A program made the translations under genes and the position numbers. DNA of 64,000 nt from positions 7,940,723 through 8,004,722 of the forward strand of contig JARWKL010000011.1 of NCBI GenBank assembly GCA_029961685.1, in the 5' to 3' direction. The notes beneath the pieces are model-generated. The model saw nothing but the letters and a program-made list of their open reading frames with translations. It did no database searches and was not told where the DNA came from. Each line of letters starts with the position of its first letter. Positions within the stretch are counted from its first letter, which is position 1. Shown one piece after another: positions 10,301-19,152 of the stretch. Source of the stretch: Aristolochia californica (taxonomy: Eukaryota > Streptophyta > Magnoliopsida > Piperales > Aristolochiaceae).

Positions 10301-13300
10301 GATAAAAGATGAATGGTGAATAATCCATTAACTCTGAAAAAATATATCAAAGTTATGGTTCATAAATTGAAGTTCATTATCAGTACACAATACACAAATA
10401 GAAGTGGCAAACTAATTTTTTATTTCATTGTAGAAATTTTGAAATACATCAAAATCTTCAGTCTTCTCCCAAAGGAGATACACATAAGTACATCTACTGT
10501 AATCGCCAACAAATGAAAGGATATACCAATGACCAAACAAATTAGTTACATGACAAGGACCCCAAACATCTGACTGAACAACTTCACACATATAATCTTG
10601 TGATGAGATACAGGAAACATGATTCACACTAAAATGAGAGACTAGAAGTAAATACAAGAAAAAGGAATCAGTTTTGCCAGGGATGGATGACCTAACTGTA
10701 CGTCCCACTATAGAGGTGAGATTACAAAATACAAAGCCTGCTAAATATCATCTGGCAAGTGGCTCTCCATATAATATAATCTGCCCCTCTCACATACAGA
10801 ACCAATCATCCTCTTCTTCTCGAGATCTTGAAACACAAAATGAATAGGATAAAAAGTTGACAAACATTTCATTGATTTTGTTAACTTAGTGACCAATAAT
10901 AGAGTTAGTGGAAACTTAGGAACCAGTAACACAGACTGAGGAGACAAGAACGATGCAGGAGTGATAATACCAATCCCTTGAACTAATAAAACAGAACCAT
11001 CAACCAAGGTAACATGTTTAATATTAGATCTCTTTGAAATTAAAAAATAAGGAAGACATACCTAACATATGAGTAATAGTCTCTGATTCAAGAAAACGGG
11101 TAGACAATGGACGCACGTGAAGAGCAGACATACCTGAACTAGCCAGGGTAGCTATAGGAGTAGATGTCTAAGCCATAGATGTTGAGGAAGAGATAACTGA
11201 AAGTTGGGCCATACGTTGCACAATCTGTTGTTGTTGTAGTAATTGGCGCATTTCATCAGAGTGCCCTGGTGCAACAGTGTTTACAACCTCACTAAATGTC
11301 TCACTGTTATCATGAATGATCGAGTTTACCCACAATGTTTTACAAAACTTGATCCGATACTTATCTGAACAATGGTTTTCCTGCCACAGTGATTACATTT
11401 CCTCTCAGGTTTACTATCTTCTCAGCCTCTACCTCGACCAGATTCATCTTGACGTTTGCCTCTACTAGCATTGCTACGACCTCTAGAAGGCTCTTTAAAG
11501 CTAGAGGTATTAAGTGCAAAAGCCTCTACCACCTTAACTCTTGTACCAGCCCTGGGTACAACTGTATTTTTTGCACGCATGATTCAGTTAAATGTTGTAG
11601 ACAATGTAGGCACATCATCATATGCAAGCACTTGTGCCTTTACTCCATCAAATTCAGAACCTAGTCCATCAAGGAATTTAGCAACTCGCAACTAATTTTG
11701 TAGTTTTCTCAACTCTCTTTCATCTGTAGTGAACGGATGATAAGCATTTATCTCCTGCCATACCCCTAGAAATTCACTGTAATATTTTGTAACAGATTTG
11801 TTACCCCTTTTTAGACCAAATAAAAATGTGTATAACTCATACACCCGAGATAAATTGCTCTCTTGTGCATACATTGATTCTCAAGACATCTACATCTCCT
11901 TTGAGGTTTCACAATATCAGAGTGGTTCCGTCCACCATGGTTAAGTGTTATGTTTTCCGCATCTAACAGACCGGTCTTTTGGGTTGTATTGGCTAGGCGT
12001 CTAACTCAGAACTCTGAAGTTAAGCGAGCTTGAACGAGAGTAGTATTAGGATGGGTGACCTCCTGAGAAGTCCTTTTGGCTAGGCGTTTGACACACAATT
12101 CATGACTTGATTCCTCAATTTGGTTGTTTACAATCCAAGTCATAACTTGGTTGAAATCTGCTTCCCAATCCTCATTCATAGGCACTGGAGGATCTTCTCT
12201 AATATATCTGGACTGCCTCTTGGCATTGGATAGACTTAGCCCAGCAAAGATAGTTTTGCCCATTCAATTTTTCTGAAGTGATAGCAATCATGTCTTTTCC
12301 ATCAGAACTGCTAATATCCCTTAATGGAGTATAAAATTCATTTGAATCAGCCATAATCACCATTAAACAGTCACAACTAAGCAAATATAGATCCAGGTTA
12401 CAAGTCTAGTGTGCAAGGTAGATGCCCCACTTCTCAAAAATTAAGGTTTTTATACAATTTTCGCCAAACCCCAATTTGACACAATTTCCACCAATAAATG
12501 GTAAATATGCAATCAGAAATCACAAATCTGACTTAGTTAGGACTGATGTCATCATCCAAGGTGATGAGACAAACAAGAAGCTCATATTGGGTTGCATACC
12601 AAGTAGAAGGGGGATTTTCCCAAATCAAAGGTCCTTCAAGGACTCTATCTCATCAATAACTATATTTAAGGGTAGCAGAGACCAACAACCCCAAGGTTTT
12701 AGCAGGAAAGAAGAAGAAAATTTGGTTTTTGTTAAACCAGTAGGGCATAACCTCAAGAGCTCTTCTTCTAGGATGACGCAGATTTTAATGAAGGAGAAAA
12801 ACCCAAATTACAGGCTTCCAATTGTGATTCACTGTTCGGATATCATGTCAAAGTGTAAAATAAGAAAGGAAAAGAGGAGAAATTGAAGAAGAAAGAACGA
12901 TGGAGAAGAAAGATGGAAAGAGATTCTTGAAAGAGGTCTCATTAGGGGTCGAGCTCGACCCCCCTTCTATTTAACAAGTGAGATTAGAAATATTTCAAAC
13001 ATGCCCCTTAGACACTTAACTCACTTAAACCCTTATATCTCGCGTTCTACGTAACTAAATTACATGAAATTAAGTCTAGAGATATTCAAAAAAATGTAGA
13101 ATACGATGGTGTAGAAATCAGAAACATCTGAAGATGTAAAATGATGAAAATACCCTTCAATAGCTTTTCTAGCAACGATAAAACATGGTTATGCTTGGGA
13201 AACAAAAGAAACACGATAAAATTTGAGAATATGTGTCCATCAAATGTTTGTGTAGCCTAAGAGTAACAGAGAAAGTTCAAATAGCAAACTGGGGCACCTA

Positions 13301-14829
13301 TTGAACATCAACAAAAGGTTCTCCCTTATTTTGTTCATAGCTTGTGAAAGCTATCTTTTTTATGGTATTTCCACTACACTTTTTGGAACTTCATTAAGCA
13401 TTTATCAATGGATTATTTAGTGGATTACACCAGCAGCAGTGGAAATATCTCACTGTGTTTATGTCACATTGAATAAACCATATTTATACATTGATTTTCT
13501 TTCTATTCCCTGTCATTGGTTGATAGCATTTTTTTATGTAATTTTATGTTTTAAAGGTTTTTGGTAGTTAAGCAGCATAAGGGTAATCTGTCATTTGAAA
13601 ATTGTAATTAGGGTTAAAATTCCATGGCTGACATCTCCTAAGTATTTTTTTTAAATGGTGATAGGCTTTATTGCATAAAGGAAATGTGAAAGAATATAAA
13701 GGGAAACACTCACCCTTACTTAGGCAACTTATCCGGTACGCTATTGGCAGATTGCAAAGAGCGTTTGCAAGATACATCAAGAGAGCTAAATAGTTTTTTA
13801 ATTTCTTCAAATACATAGAGAAATCTCCAACAAGGAGGAGAGGATTGTCCATCCAACTTATACCAATTGCTTAGTCCCTTTCTATGAGAACCTGCACTAA
13901 GAAGTGGAGCAAAAAAGCTTAAGACGTTGCAGGATCACTTTAATTTCTGCTTTAGCTGAGCCACAGGGGGGCAATGCTCTGAAAATGTAAGCAGAACAGA
14001 TCCCTCAGTGATTTCTGATAACCCCTCAATACCTAGCCCAGGTTTTCCCAAAGAGCACCCATCAACATTTAGCTTTAGGTGGCTAGGATGGGAAACCAAG
14101 CCGGCTGCTGAATCTAATGCTAAACAGTGAATGTGGAGACTTCTTTCCAATGATCTTTGATATGTGGGAGGAGGAGCGGTGTAAGTTCTTACAGGTCCTT
14201 GCGCATATCATTGTTGTTTGAAAGATGTTCTCAATAATAGTTGGAACCTTGCAAACTTCGTCGTAGAATTATTCACTTTTGTGTAAATCATAAACCACAA
14301 CCAACCACTATGACAACCCATCATTTAGCACAAGAAGGGGTCGCTGTTTATAGAATGCAATGCACGTTTAGTCTCTGTTAAGGTAATTCTGTTCCATCCT
14401 TGATACCATCTTCCTTTCTGAGGGCACAATTTTATGAGCTCATTTGTCTATTTATTTTTTTTCATTCAAATCAACTTTCTTCCCACCCTTGAGGAAAAAG
14501 GATCCATTAAAATCGTATAATCTAAAATAACATGAAGAGACAAAGAAAAGGAAAAATTGACAGCAACAACCCAAATGTACAGAAAAACCCCCCAAAATAA
14601 TCACAATAAAAGAGTAGTTGCAAAAAAATGTGAGAGCTTGATGACAGAGAGAGATAGAAAGTTTACTAGCAGCATCGTCCTCATTGATGTGAACCCTGGA
14701 ACCGGCTGCTACCGATCGTTTTGAAGGAGGTAATTTCGAACGAATGGTCCCGTGTCCAGCACCGCTGGAGCGCACGGTTATCTGCTTCTCGGACCGGAGA
14801 GAAGCTCTCAAGGCCGAGCTTGACGCCAT
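4139..14829 (-). CDS. ARK: Armadillo-repeat kinesin (ARK family), N-terminal and motor part; gene runs past the left edge
   Basis: Microtubule motor of the plant ARK kinesin family, ATP-driven and cytoplasmic; Arabidopsis ARKs act in root-hair and cell growth. Exons on the minus strand, all with GT-AG junctions and compatible phases: 14829-14667, 8169-8069, 7897-7775, 7182-6997, 6209-5988, 5879-5720, 5575-5426, 4780-4692, 4351-4139, giving 469 codons. The start [11 protein letters not shown] at 14829 matches the family N-terminus. Visible motifs are the P-loop GQTGTGKT (residues ~143-150), switch I NTESSRSH (~255-262), switch II DLAGSER (~308-314), [13 protein letters not shown], and FGQRAMKIVN leading into the coiled coil. 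The remaining coiled coil and ARM repeats are not in the window. Odd points: the usual LLRDSFGG reads LLRGSFGG, and intron 1 is 6.5 kb because of transposons. Whether the gene is intact beyond the edge cannot be seen. Confidence 0.9.
4692..4780 (-). CDS. ARK: ARK exon 8
   Basis: Encodes [13 protein letters not shown] and TSTIMFGQR, the last part of the motor core. Acceptor CATACAG, donor GTAAGA. Confidence 0.9.
5426..5575 (-). CDS. ARK: ARK exon 7
   Basis: Encodes [20 protein letters not shown] and [13 protein letters not shown], both core kinesin segments. The next residues read RGSFGG, where the family normally has RDSFGG. Confidence 0.92.
5720..5879 (-). CDS. ARK: ARK exon 6 (switch II)
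   Basis: Encodes VYVQKYGNG and the switch II block [16 protein letters not shown]. 160 nt, ends in phase 1. Confidence 0.92.
5988..6209 (-). CDS. ARK: ARK exon 5 (switch I)
   Basis: 74 codons, [13 protein letters not shown] through [12 protein letters not shown]; contains switch I. Acceptor TTCAG, donor GTGAGT. Confidence 0.92.
6997..7182 (-). CDS. ARK: ARK exon 4 (P-loop)
   Basis: 62 codons carrying the ATP-binding P-loop GQTGTGKT after VMAY, then [11 protein letters not shown] and SISYLQ. Donor GTAAAG. Confidence 0.92.
7775..7897 (-). CDS. ARK: ARK exon 3
   Basis: 41 codons, [19 protein letters not shown] through [11 protein letters not shown], a signature segment of ARK kinesins. Acceptor TGTAG, donor GTGAGG. 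Confidence 0.9.
8069..8169 (-). CDS. ARK: ARK exon 2
   Basis: Acceptor AAATAG, donor GTATTT. Encodes [12 protein letters not shown], the first strand of the kinesin motor fold, through [18 protein letters not shown]. 101 nt; restores phase 0. Confidence 0.9.
8521..8846 (-). repeat. Copia A 3' LTR
   Basis: 326 bp; closely matches 12846-13174. On the minus strand it begins TGTTAGAAAAAC and ends ACACTTGACA. Confidence 0.92.
8854..9102 (-). pseudogene. Copia A RNase H C-terminal remnant
   Basis: Shows [28 protein letters not shown] and [14 protein letters not shown], ending IYTPA before the polypurine tract. Everything upstream in RNase H is missing. Confidence 0.8.
9153..9765 (-). pseudogene. 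Copia A linker and N-terminal RT remnant
   Basis: Three frames together carry the linker segment with PLSNFV, the RT start with [10 protein letters not shown], the [11 protein letters not shown] block and [20 protein letters not shown]. The catalytic YVDD region is absent. Confidence 0.78.
10015..10708 (-). pseudogene. Copia A integrase
   Basis: Contains [29 protein letters not shown], and downstream [19 protein letters not shown] and INKMPS, typical of the copia integrase core. The core is split by frame changes. The PKSFWGDVV site is the exact place where the paralogous copia E is broken by a LINE, which makes this a useful empty-site comparison. Confidence 0.8.
10741..11007 (-). pseudogene. 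Copia A protease/pre-integrase region
   Basis: Reads [45 protein letters not shown], the usual segment between protease and integrase. Confidence 0.7.
11909..12087 (+). mobile_element. Cassandra-like TRIM fragment carrying a 5S rRNA-derived segment
   Basis: Foreign DNA inside copia A gag. It has a PBS-like ATATCAGAGTGG and a ~60-bp core (11940-12000) that also occurs in the LTRs of two other miniature elements here (20318-20629 and 22760-22862, opposite strand). A 5S rRNA-like stretch follows at 12007-12075. A 12-bp direct repeat, TTGGCTAGGCGT, brackets the 5S part (11989-12000 and 12076-12087). Cassandra TRIMs are known to carry 5S sequence in their LTRs, so this is probably a rearranged Cassandra piece. 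The 12-bp repeat leaves open a separate retroposition of 5S RNA. Confidence 0.7.
12007..12075 (+). ncRNA. 5S rRNA-derived pseudogene segment
   Basis: Corresponds to roughly nucleotides 40-107 of plant 5S rRNA. It reads CAGAACTC, GAAGTTAAGCG, CGAGAGTAGTA and TAGGATGGGTGACCTCCTG with few, mostly transition, differences. It spans the positions of the internal Pol III promoter (A box, intermediate element, C box). The 5' third and 3' end of 5S are missing, so it is not a functional 5S gene. Confidence 0.85.
12846..13174 (-). repeat. Copia A 5' LTR
   Basis: 329 bp, matching 8521-8846. It is followed on the minus strand by a decayed primer site (TGATATCCGAAC). Confidence 0.92.
13175..13640. other. 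ARK intron 1, no feature
   Basis: AT-rich intronic sequence between copia A and a LINE stub; no motif seen. Confidence 0.6.
13641..14150 (-). mobile_element. LINE 3' stub (copy C) in ARK intron 1
   Basis: Minus-strand RNase H remnant: [15 protein letters not shown] near 14090, then in another frame [21 protein letters not shown] around 13790-13730. It ends in a T-run on the plus strand near 13643-13651, i.e. an A-tail. 5'-truncated; no EN or RT. Confidence 0.7.
14667..14829 (-). CDS. ARK: ARK exon 1
   Basis: Starts at ATG 14829 and encodes the basic, serine-rich N-terminus ([27 protein letters not shown]). It ends in phase 1 at a GTAAAC donor. 163 nt. Confidence 0.85.
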
Positions 14830-15413
14830 TAGAGAGAGACAAACATAAACCAGGCACAAATTTTTCGCGAAATTCCACGAGAGTCAAAAACAGAAAGAGT
14901 TAGCCGCACGAAGGCGAAGAAGAAGAATCTCCTGAAGCAGATTGCAGTACTGTGCGGGGGATGGTTTTGCAGATTATAGAAAGAGAGGAGACTTCAGAGG
15001 AACAAAGAAAAAGGACCGTTGAGGCCGGCACGATCAATTGATCGAGTCCAATTACTCTTTTTTTTAAAAAAAAAGTGGAAGGCGGCATTTTGGCTACTCG
15101 TGAGAGAGTATAAATCATGCTGGCCTGTCCTAGACACTCCGGACGTAGATGAAGGCAATAGATATTCCCTAGCCAGCAGACACAAAGGGGGGGGGCAAAA
15201 CCGTCCCCCGTCTCAATCATCTATGATTTACAATATAAAATCTGATGCTATCTCGGATAATATTGAATTAACATAAAGGTGCAATATTAGAATAGCTAAC
15301 CAAAGTTTGTTATGTAACAAAATATATGTTAGAGGATCATATGGGATTGAGAATAAAAAGACAGCAAAAACTTAATCAAAGTTTAGCATAACTAAGTTGA
15401 ATTTGGTGGAGCT
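14830..15413 (-). promoter_or_regulatory. ARK 5' UTR and upstream region
   Basis: The 584 bp between the ARK start codon and the first base of copia C. It contains A/G-rich transcribed-looking leader near the ATG and a T8/A8 run around 15056-15071. No TATA box can be assigned with confidence. Any promoter beyond this length has been displaced by the transposon. Confidence 0.4.
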
Positions 15414-15741
15414 TGTTAGATTATAGGGGCTCGTGATTAAGTGATTTAAAGGCTTGTCTTTGAGTGTGAAGTGAAAAAAAAAAAAAAAAAAAAAAGAGGT
15501 GAAAGTGAAAAGGAATCAAGAAAGGAGAAAAAGAAGATGAAGAAGATACATGAGGTGATTGAAGGATATGAAAGTGAGAGTGTTAAGGTATGAGTTCGAC
15601 CCTAACCTCTTCTCCTTGACTTTATTTAATTAATTTTTATGTAAAAGTTATGATAATGCCCTTAGAATGGGTTGAGAGAAAAAAGACAAGTAAATAAAGA
15701 AAAATTACATAAATAAGACCACAAAATTAGCCCTTTTAACA
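15414..15741 (-). repeat. Copia C 3' LTR
   Basis: Matches 32993-33295 through the shared stretch from GATTAAGTGAT to the CCTAACCTCT and GATGGGTTGAGAG blocks. It includes a 20-bp poly-A near 15476. Confidence 0.85.
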
Positions 15742-16601
15742 CTCCCCCTCAAATAGGTGCATAAACATCATAAATACCCAGATTGGAAGAAGTCAACCAA
15801 AGTATCCCTGCTACAACTGTTTTGGTAAAAATATTAGTAACTTGATTCTAAGAAGAGGCACGTTCAAGGCATATTCCAATTTGTAGTTTCTCTAGGAAGA
15901 AATGATAATTAATCTCAATATGTTTGGTTCTTTCATAAAAAAATGAATTTGATGCAACATGTATGTACTTGATTGTCATAATGGAGTGTCATTGATGTAT
16001 CATTATGGAACCCAAGTTCTCAAAGAAAATATTGTACCCACTATATTTCACTTATTGCATTGTCATAGCGCTATAATTAGCTTCGACGCTAGAATGAGCA
16101 ACACATTATGCTTCTTACTCATCCAAGTTGCTAAGTTACCACCAACTAGGGTATAATTACCTGACGTAAAATTCATATCATTTGGAGAGCTAGCCCAATC
16201 AGCATCAGCAAAACCTTCAATATTGACAAGACTATAAGATATGTATACAAGACCTTGTCCAAGAGATAAATATCAAAGTATTTGCTCTAAAGCTTTCCAA
16301 TGAGATACTTGTGGCTTATGTGTATACTAGCCGATATTAATTACAATAACAGATATGTCAGGTCTAGTAAGAGTGAGATAGATCTACTTGCCTACAATCC
16401 TTTGAAACTTTTTTCACATCTACTTCTTTTCTAGAACCAACACTTAGCTTAACATTAGTGTTTACAAGAGTACGTACTGATTGACATCCAAGCATCCCTA
16501 TCTCTTTAAACAAATCAAGTACATACTTCCTCTATGACAAGATCATGCCACACCAGGATTACAACATTTCAATCTTAGGAAGTATTTAAGTTGACCTAAG
16601 T
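15742..16601 (-). pseudogene. Copia C RNase H/RT 3' portion
   Basis: Degenerate minus-strand copia coding between the polypurine tract and an hAT-like insertion. The typical HIEINYHF-type segment is readable near 15930-15900 (plus strand TTCATAAAAAAATG next to a CAATATG motif), and further RT/RNase H remnants upstream. Many stops. Confidence 0.55.
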
Positions 16602-17499
16602 AAGGGTGGGCATGGGTTCGATAGGGGTCAAGTTTCTTGAAAACCGAACCCGGCCATGAACCTTGACATTAAAACCCAAATAGGAAAAAAACACAAATAT
16701 GTGAAACATCAAACCCAACTGTAACCCGATCACCATCATCACAACCTCATACCCGTAAACCCAACTTAAACTTGGTCCATCCCCGCCTTGTCCCCTTAAA
16801 CTCCATGCATCTGTGCCCAATCCAAGGTTGTCTCTAGCCCATTTTATATCCTCGTCTTGTCCCCACTAGTCAGGTATGGGGAAATATGTCCTTGACTTGA
16901 AACCCAACGGTTTTTTTTCTTCCCTCTCTCAAACCTGGAAGGTGAGACCAAAACCCAAACCCTGTTAAGTTGTGATTCCTAATCAATGTCTTACATTGAG
17001 TTAGTACGCGGATCGACCTTCACGTTAAGGTTACTGTGGGGGTTGGAAGGGGGCAGGGAGCCCCCGAAAGGTCCACGATATATAGAATGTTGTTTTATTA
17101 AGGGCAGTTTAAGAATTTTACTCTTGTAAAGCAATTGCCCTAGTTTTCTGTTTATATTTGGGGCACCGCTATTAGGTTATATTATAATCCGAGGAGCATC
17201 ATAGTTGCAGCTGAGAGAGGTTACAGAAAAACACATGTAAGTGTGTGCAATTTCTCTTGTAAACTATTTCATTTTCATAGTTGATTACTGCAACGATAGA
17301 AGACAGCACGTGGTCTCACCTTGAGGCGAACATGTATAAATCTTGTTGTTATTTTTGTTACTTGTTTTTCCTTCTTTCATGATTATTATTATTGCTCTCA
17401 TTAATTTAGAATTAGGGTATTTAATTCCTAATAAACCCAATATTTTTGAGTAAAGACAAATCAGGTTCCCTATGAAACCCAACCCAATGCCCACCCCAA
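16602..17499. mobile_element. hAT-like non-autonomous element (898 bp) with nested solo LTR
   Basis: Inverted ends AAGGGTGGGCATGGG and CCCAATGCCCACCCC, flanked by a perfect 8-bp duplication ACCTAAGT (16594-16601 and 17500-17507), the hAT signature length. No transposase. The element interrupts copia C reverse transcriptase. A 471-bp solo LTR at 16963-17433 sits inside it. Confidence 0.85.
16963..17433. repeat. Solo LTR S (copy 1)
   Basis: Begins TGTTAAGTTGTG. The 5-bp duplication AACCC lies at 16958-16962 and 17434-17438. It closely matches 36496-36983, including CGGATCGACC, the CACGATATAT block and GCAATTTCTCTTGTAAACTA. The terminal CA has decayed. Confidence 0.88.
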
Positions 17500-19152
17500 A
17501 CCTAAGTATTTGGTCTGGAATTCTCTACACAACCCATCTTTCACTTGCTGAATTGCAACTAGATCACTTCCTATCAAGGAAATGTCATTTACATATATAG
17601 GCATGAGTATTACTCTTTTCTTGGTAAGTTTCACAAAGACATAATGATTCACATCTCACCTAGTAAAGCCAAATCAAAGTACTACCTTGCTGAATTTGTC
17701 AAACTATGCTCTCAGTGATTGTTTTATCCCATATAAAGATTTTGCACTTTAAGCATACCAACTCCCCCTCAACTACAAACCCAAGAAATTGATCCATGTA
17801 AACTTTTTTTTGTAAGTCCTTATTAAGATCTGCATTCTTAACATCAAGTTGATAAAGAGTCCACTTGAAATTTGGAGCAAGGGAGATAAGAATACGTATC
17901 AAATTCAGTTTAGCCACTAAAGAGAATGTTTGTTCATAGTCAACATCATAGCACTAAATATAAGCTTTGGCCACTAATCTAACAATGTTGACATTGACAT
18001 TGCGTATAACAGTAACCAACCATTTACATCCCACAGGTTTTATATGCATGGGAAAGTTCACCAAGTCCCATGTTTGATTTTTACATAAAGTTGACATCTC
18101 CTCTTCCATGGTTGTTTTCCACCCTGGATGTTTAAGAGCTTCTTATACTAACTGAATAGAGACATAAGGAGTCACAAGGAAGAAACACCAACTAAGAGAA
18201 AACCGATCAAAAGACATATAATTGGACAATAAGTGAGAAGTGGAAGGTTTTTGAGTGCAAGATCAGGGTTCTTCACAAATAATAGTGGGTCAAGTATCGA
18301 TTATAAGACCAAATGGAATTGGAGCAACAAAAGGAGGAGGTACTAACCTCATACAGATCAACAGATGGCATAGGTGGATGATCAACCAAAGGAGCAGGAG
18401 TCTCTGGAGTACGTGGTGGCTGCATACTTATGGCAAAGGATCCTCCTGTGGTACAACTGGTTTAGGCATACCTAGAGAATAAGAAAATCTAGGAGGACCA
18501 ACATTGGAGGAATAAAACGGTTGATCCCCAATGAATGTAACATTGGCTGACACAAATAATTTTTTAAGTAATGGACTATCGCATCATAACTTTTATGAGT
18601 ACAAGTGTATTCCAAAAAATACACTAGAAAGCACGAGAAGAAACTTTATTTTGTGTTGAGATATTATGTACAAAGCATACACATCCAATAACTTTGGGAG
18701 GAAGAGGAAATGCCTTGTTATCATTGAAAAGGGAAGATATGGAGTTACATTATGAAGCACTGTAAAAGGCATACAATTAATAACATAACAAGCTACAAGA
18801 ATTGCATGAAGCCAATAGAATCGAGGTACACTCATATAATATAATAATGCAAGAACATATTTAAGTAAGTTTCTATTTTTATTTCAATCACTCCATTTCG
18901 TTGTGGAGTGCGAGCATATGAAGTTTGATGAATTATACCATTTTTGTGTAAAATGATTGAAATCCATAAGGCATATATTCCTTGGCAATATCTAATCGGA
19001 TCACTTTAAGTTTGCAATTAACTTGAGTGAAAACAATAGAATAAAAGGATTGAAATATTGGGAATATTTTGATTGTTTAATATTGCACACATGAATTGGT
19101 CCCATAAACATTAGATTTCACTAAAAAATTGAACTTTAAAAATACTTCCAAT
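17500..19152 (-). pseudogene. Copia C RT and integrase C-terminal portion
   Basis: Minus strand. The integrase end at 18835-18593 reads ACYVINCMPF and VTPYLPFS. The RT start at ~18110-17960 reads CKNQTWDLVNFP and VGCKWLV, followed by LYQLDVKNADLNKDLQKKVYM at 17917-17700. The active-site region MPIYVNDISLIGSD lies near 17600. Stops and frameshifts make it inactive, and the catalytic YVDD is YVND. Confidence 0.75.

Larger units (their letters stand above)
11350..12354 (-). pseudogene. Copia A gag, disrupted
   Basis: Starts [16 protein letters not shown] at 12354 and reads through [23 protein letters not shown] and [10 protein letters not shown]. It is then interrupted by a TRIM/5S-derived insertion (about 11909-12087). 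Downstream the frame resumes with two tryptophan codons now stops, then [18 protein letters not shown]. The CCHC zinc knuckle near 11400-11350 (CNHCGR) is broken by a one-base shift. Confidence 0.75.
8521..13174 (-). mobile_element. Copia A: LTR-complete Ty1/copia element in ARK intron 1, internally deleted
   Basis: Minus-strand element with LTRs at 8521-8846 (3') and 12846-13174 (5'). Both are bounded by TG and CA. The flanking 5-bp duplication matches at four of five positions (ATGAT / ACGAT). Domains run gag (12354 to ~11350), pre-integrase region (11007-10741), integrase (10708-10015), linker and RT start (9765-9153), and RNase H end (9102-8854). A polypurine tract abuts the 3' LTR. Only ~50 bp separate the early RT ([12 protein letters not shown]) from the RNase H tail, so the YVDD catalytic core and most of RNase H are deleted. 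Stops and shifts are frequent. Its LTRs resemble that of copia E (51970-52292), so both are one family. Confidence 0.92.

Noticed and set aside
12007..12075. Functional 5S rRNA gene
   Set aside because: Lacks the 5' third and 3' end of 5S and is single-copy within a transposon.
14900..15276. Open frames on both strands upstream of ARK
   Set aside because: No family motif; consistent with GC-richer 5' flank rather than a gene.
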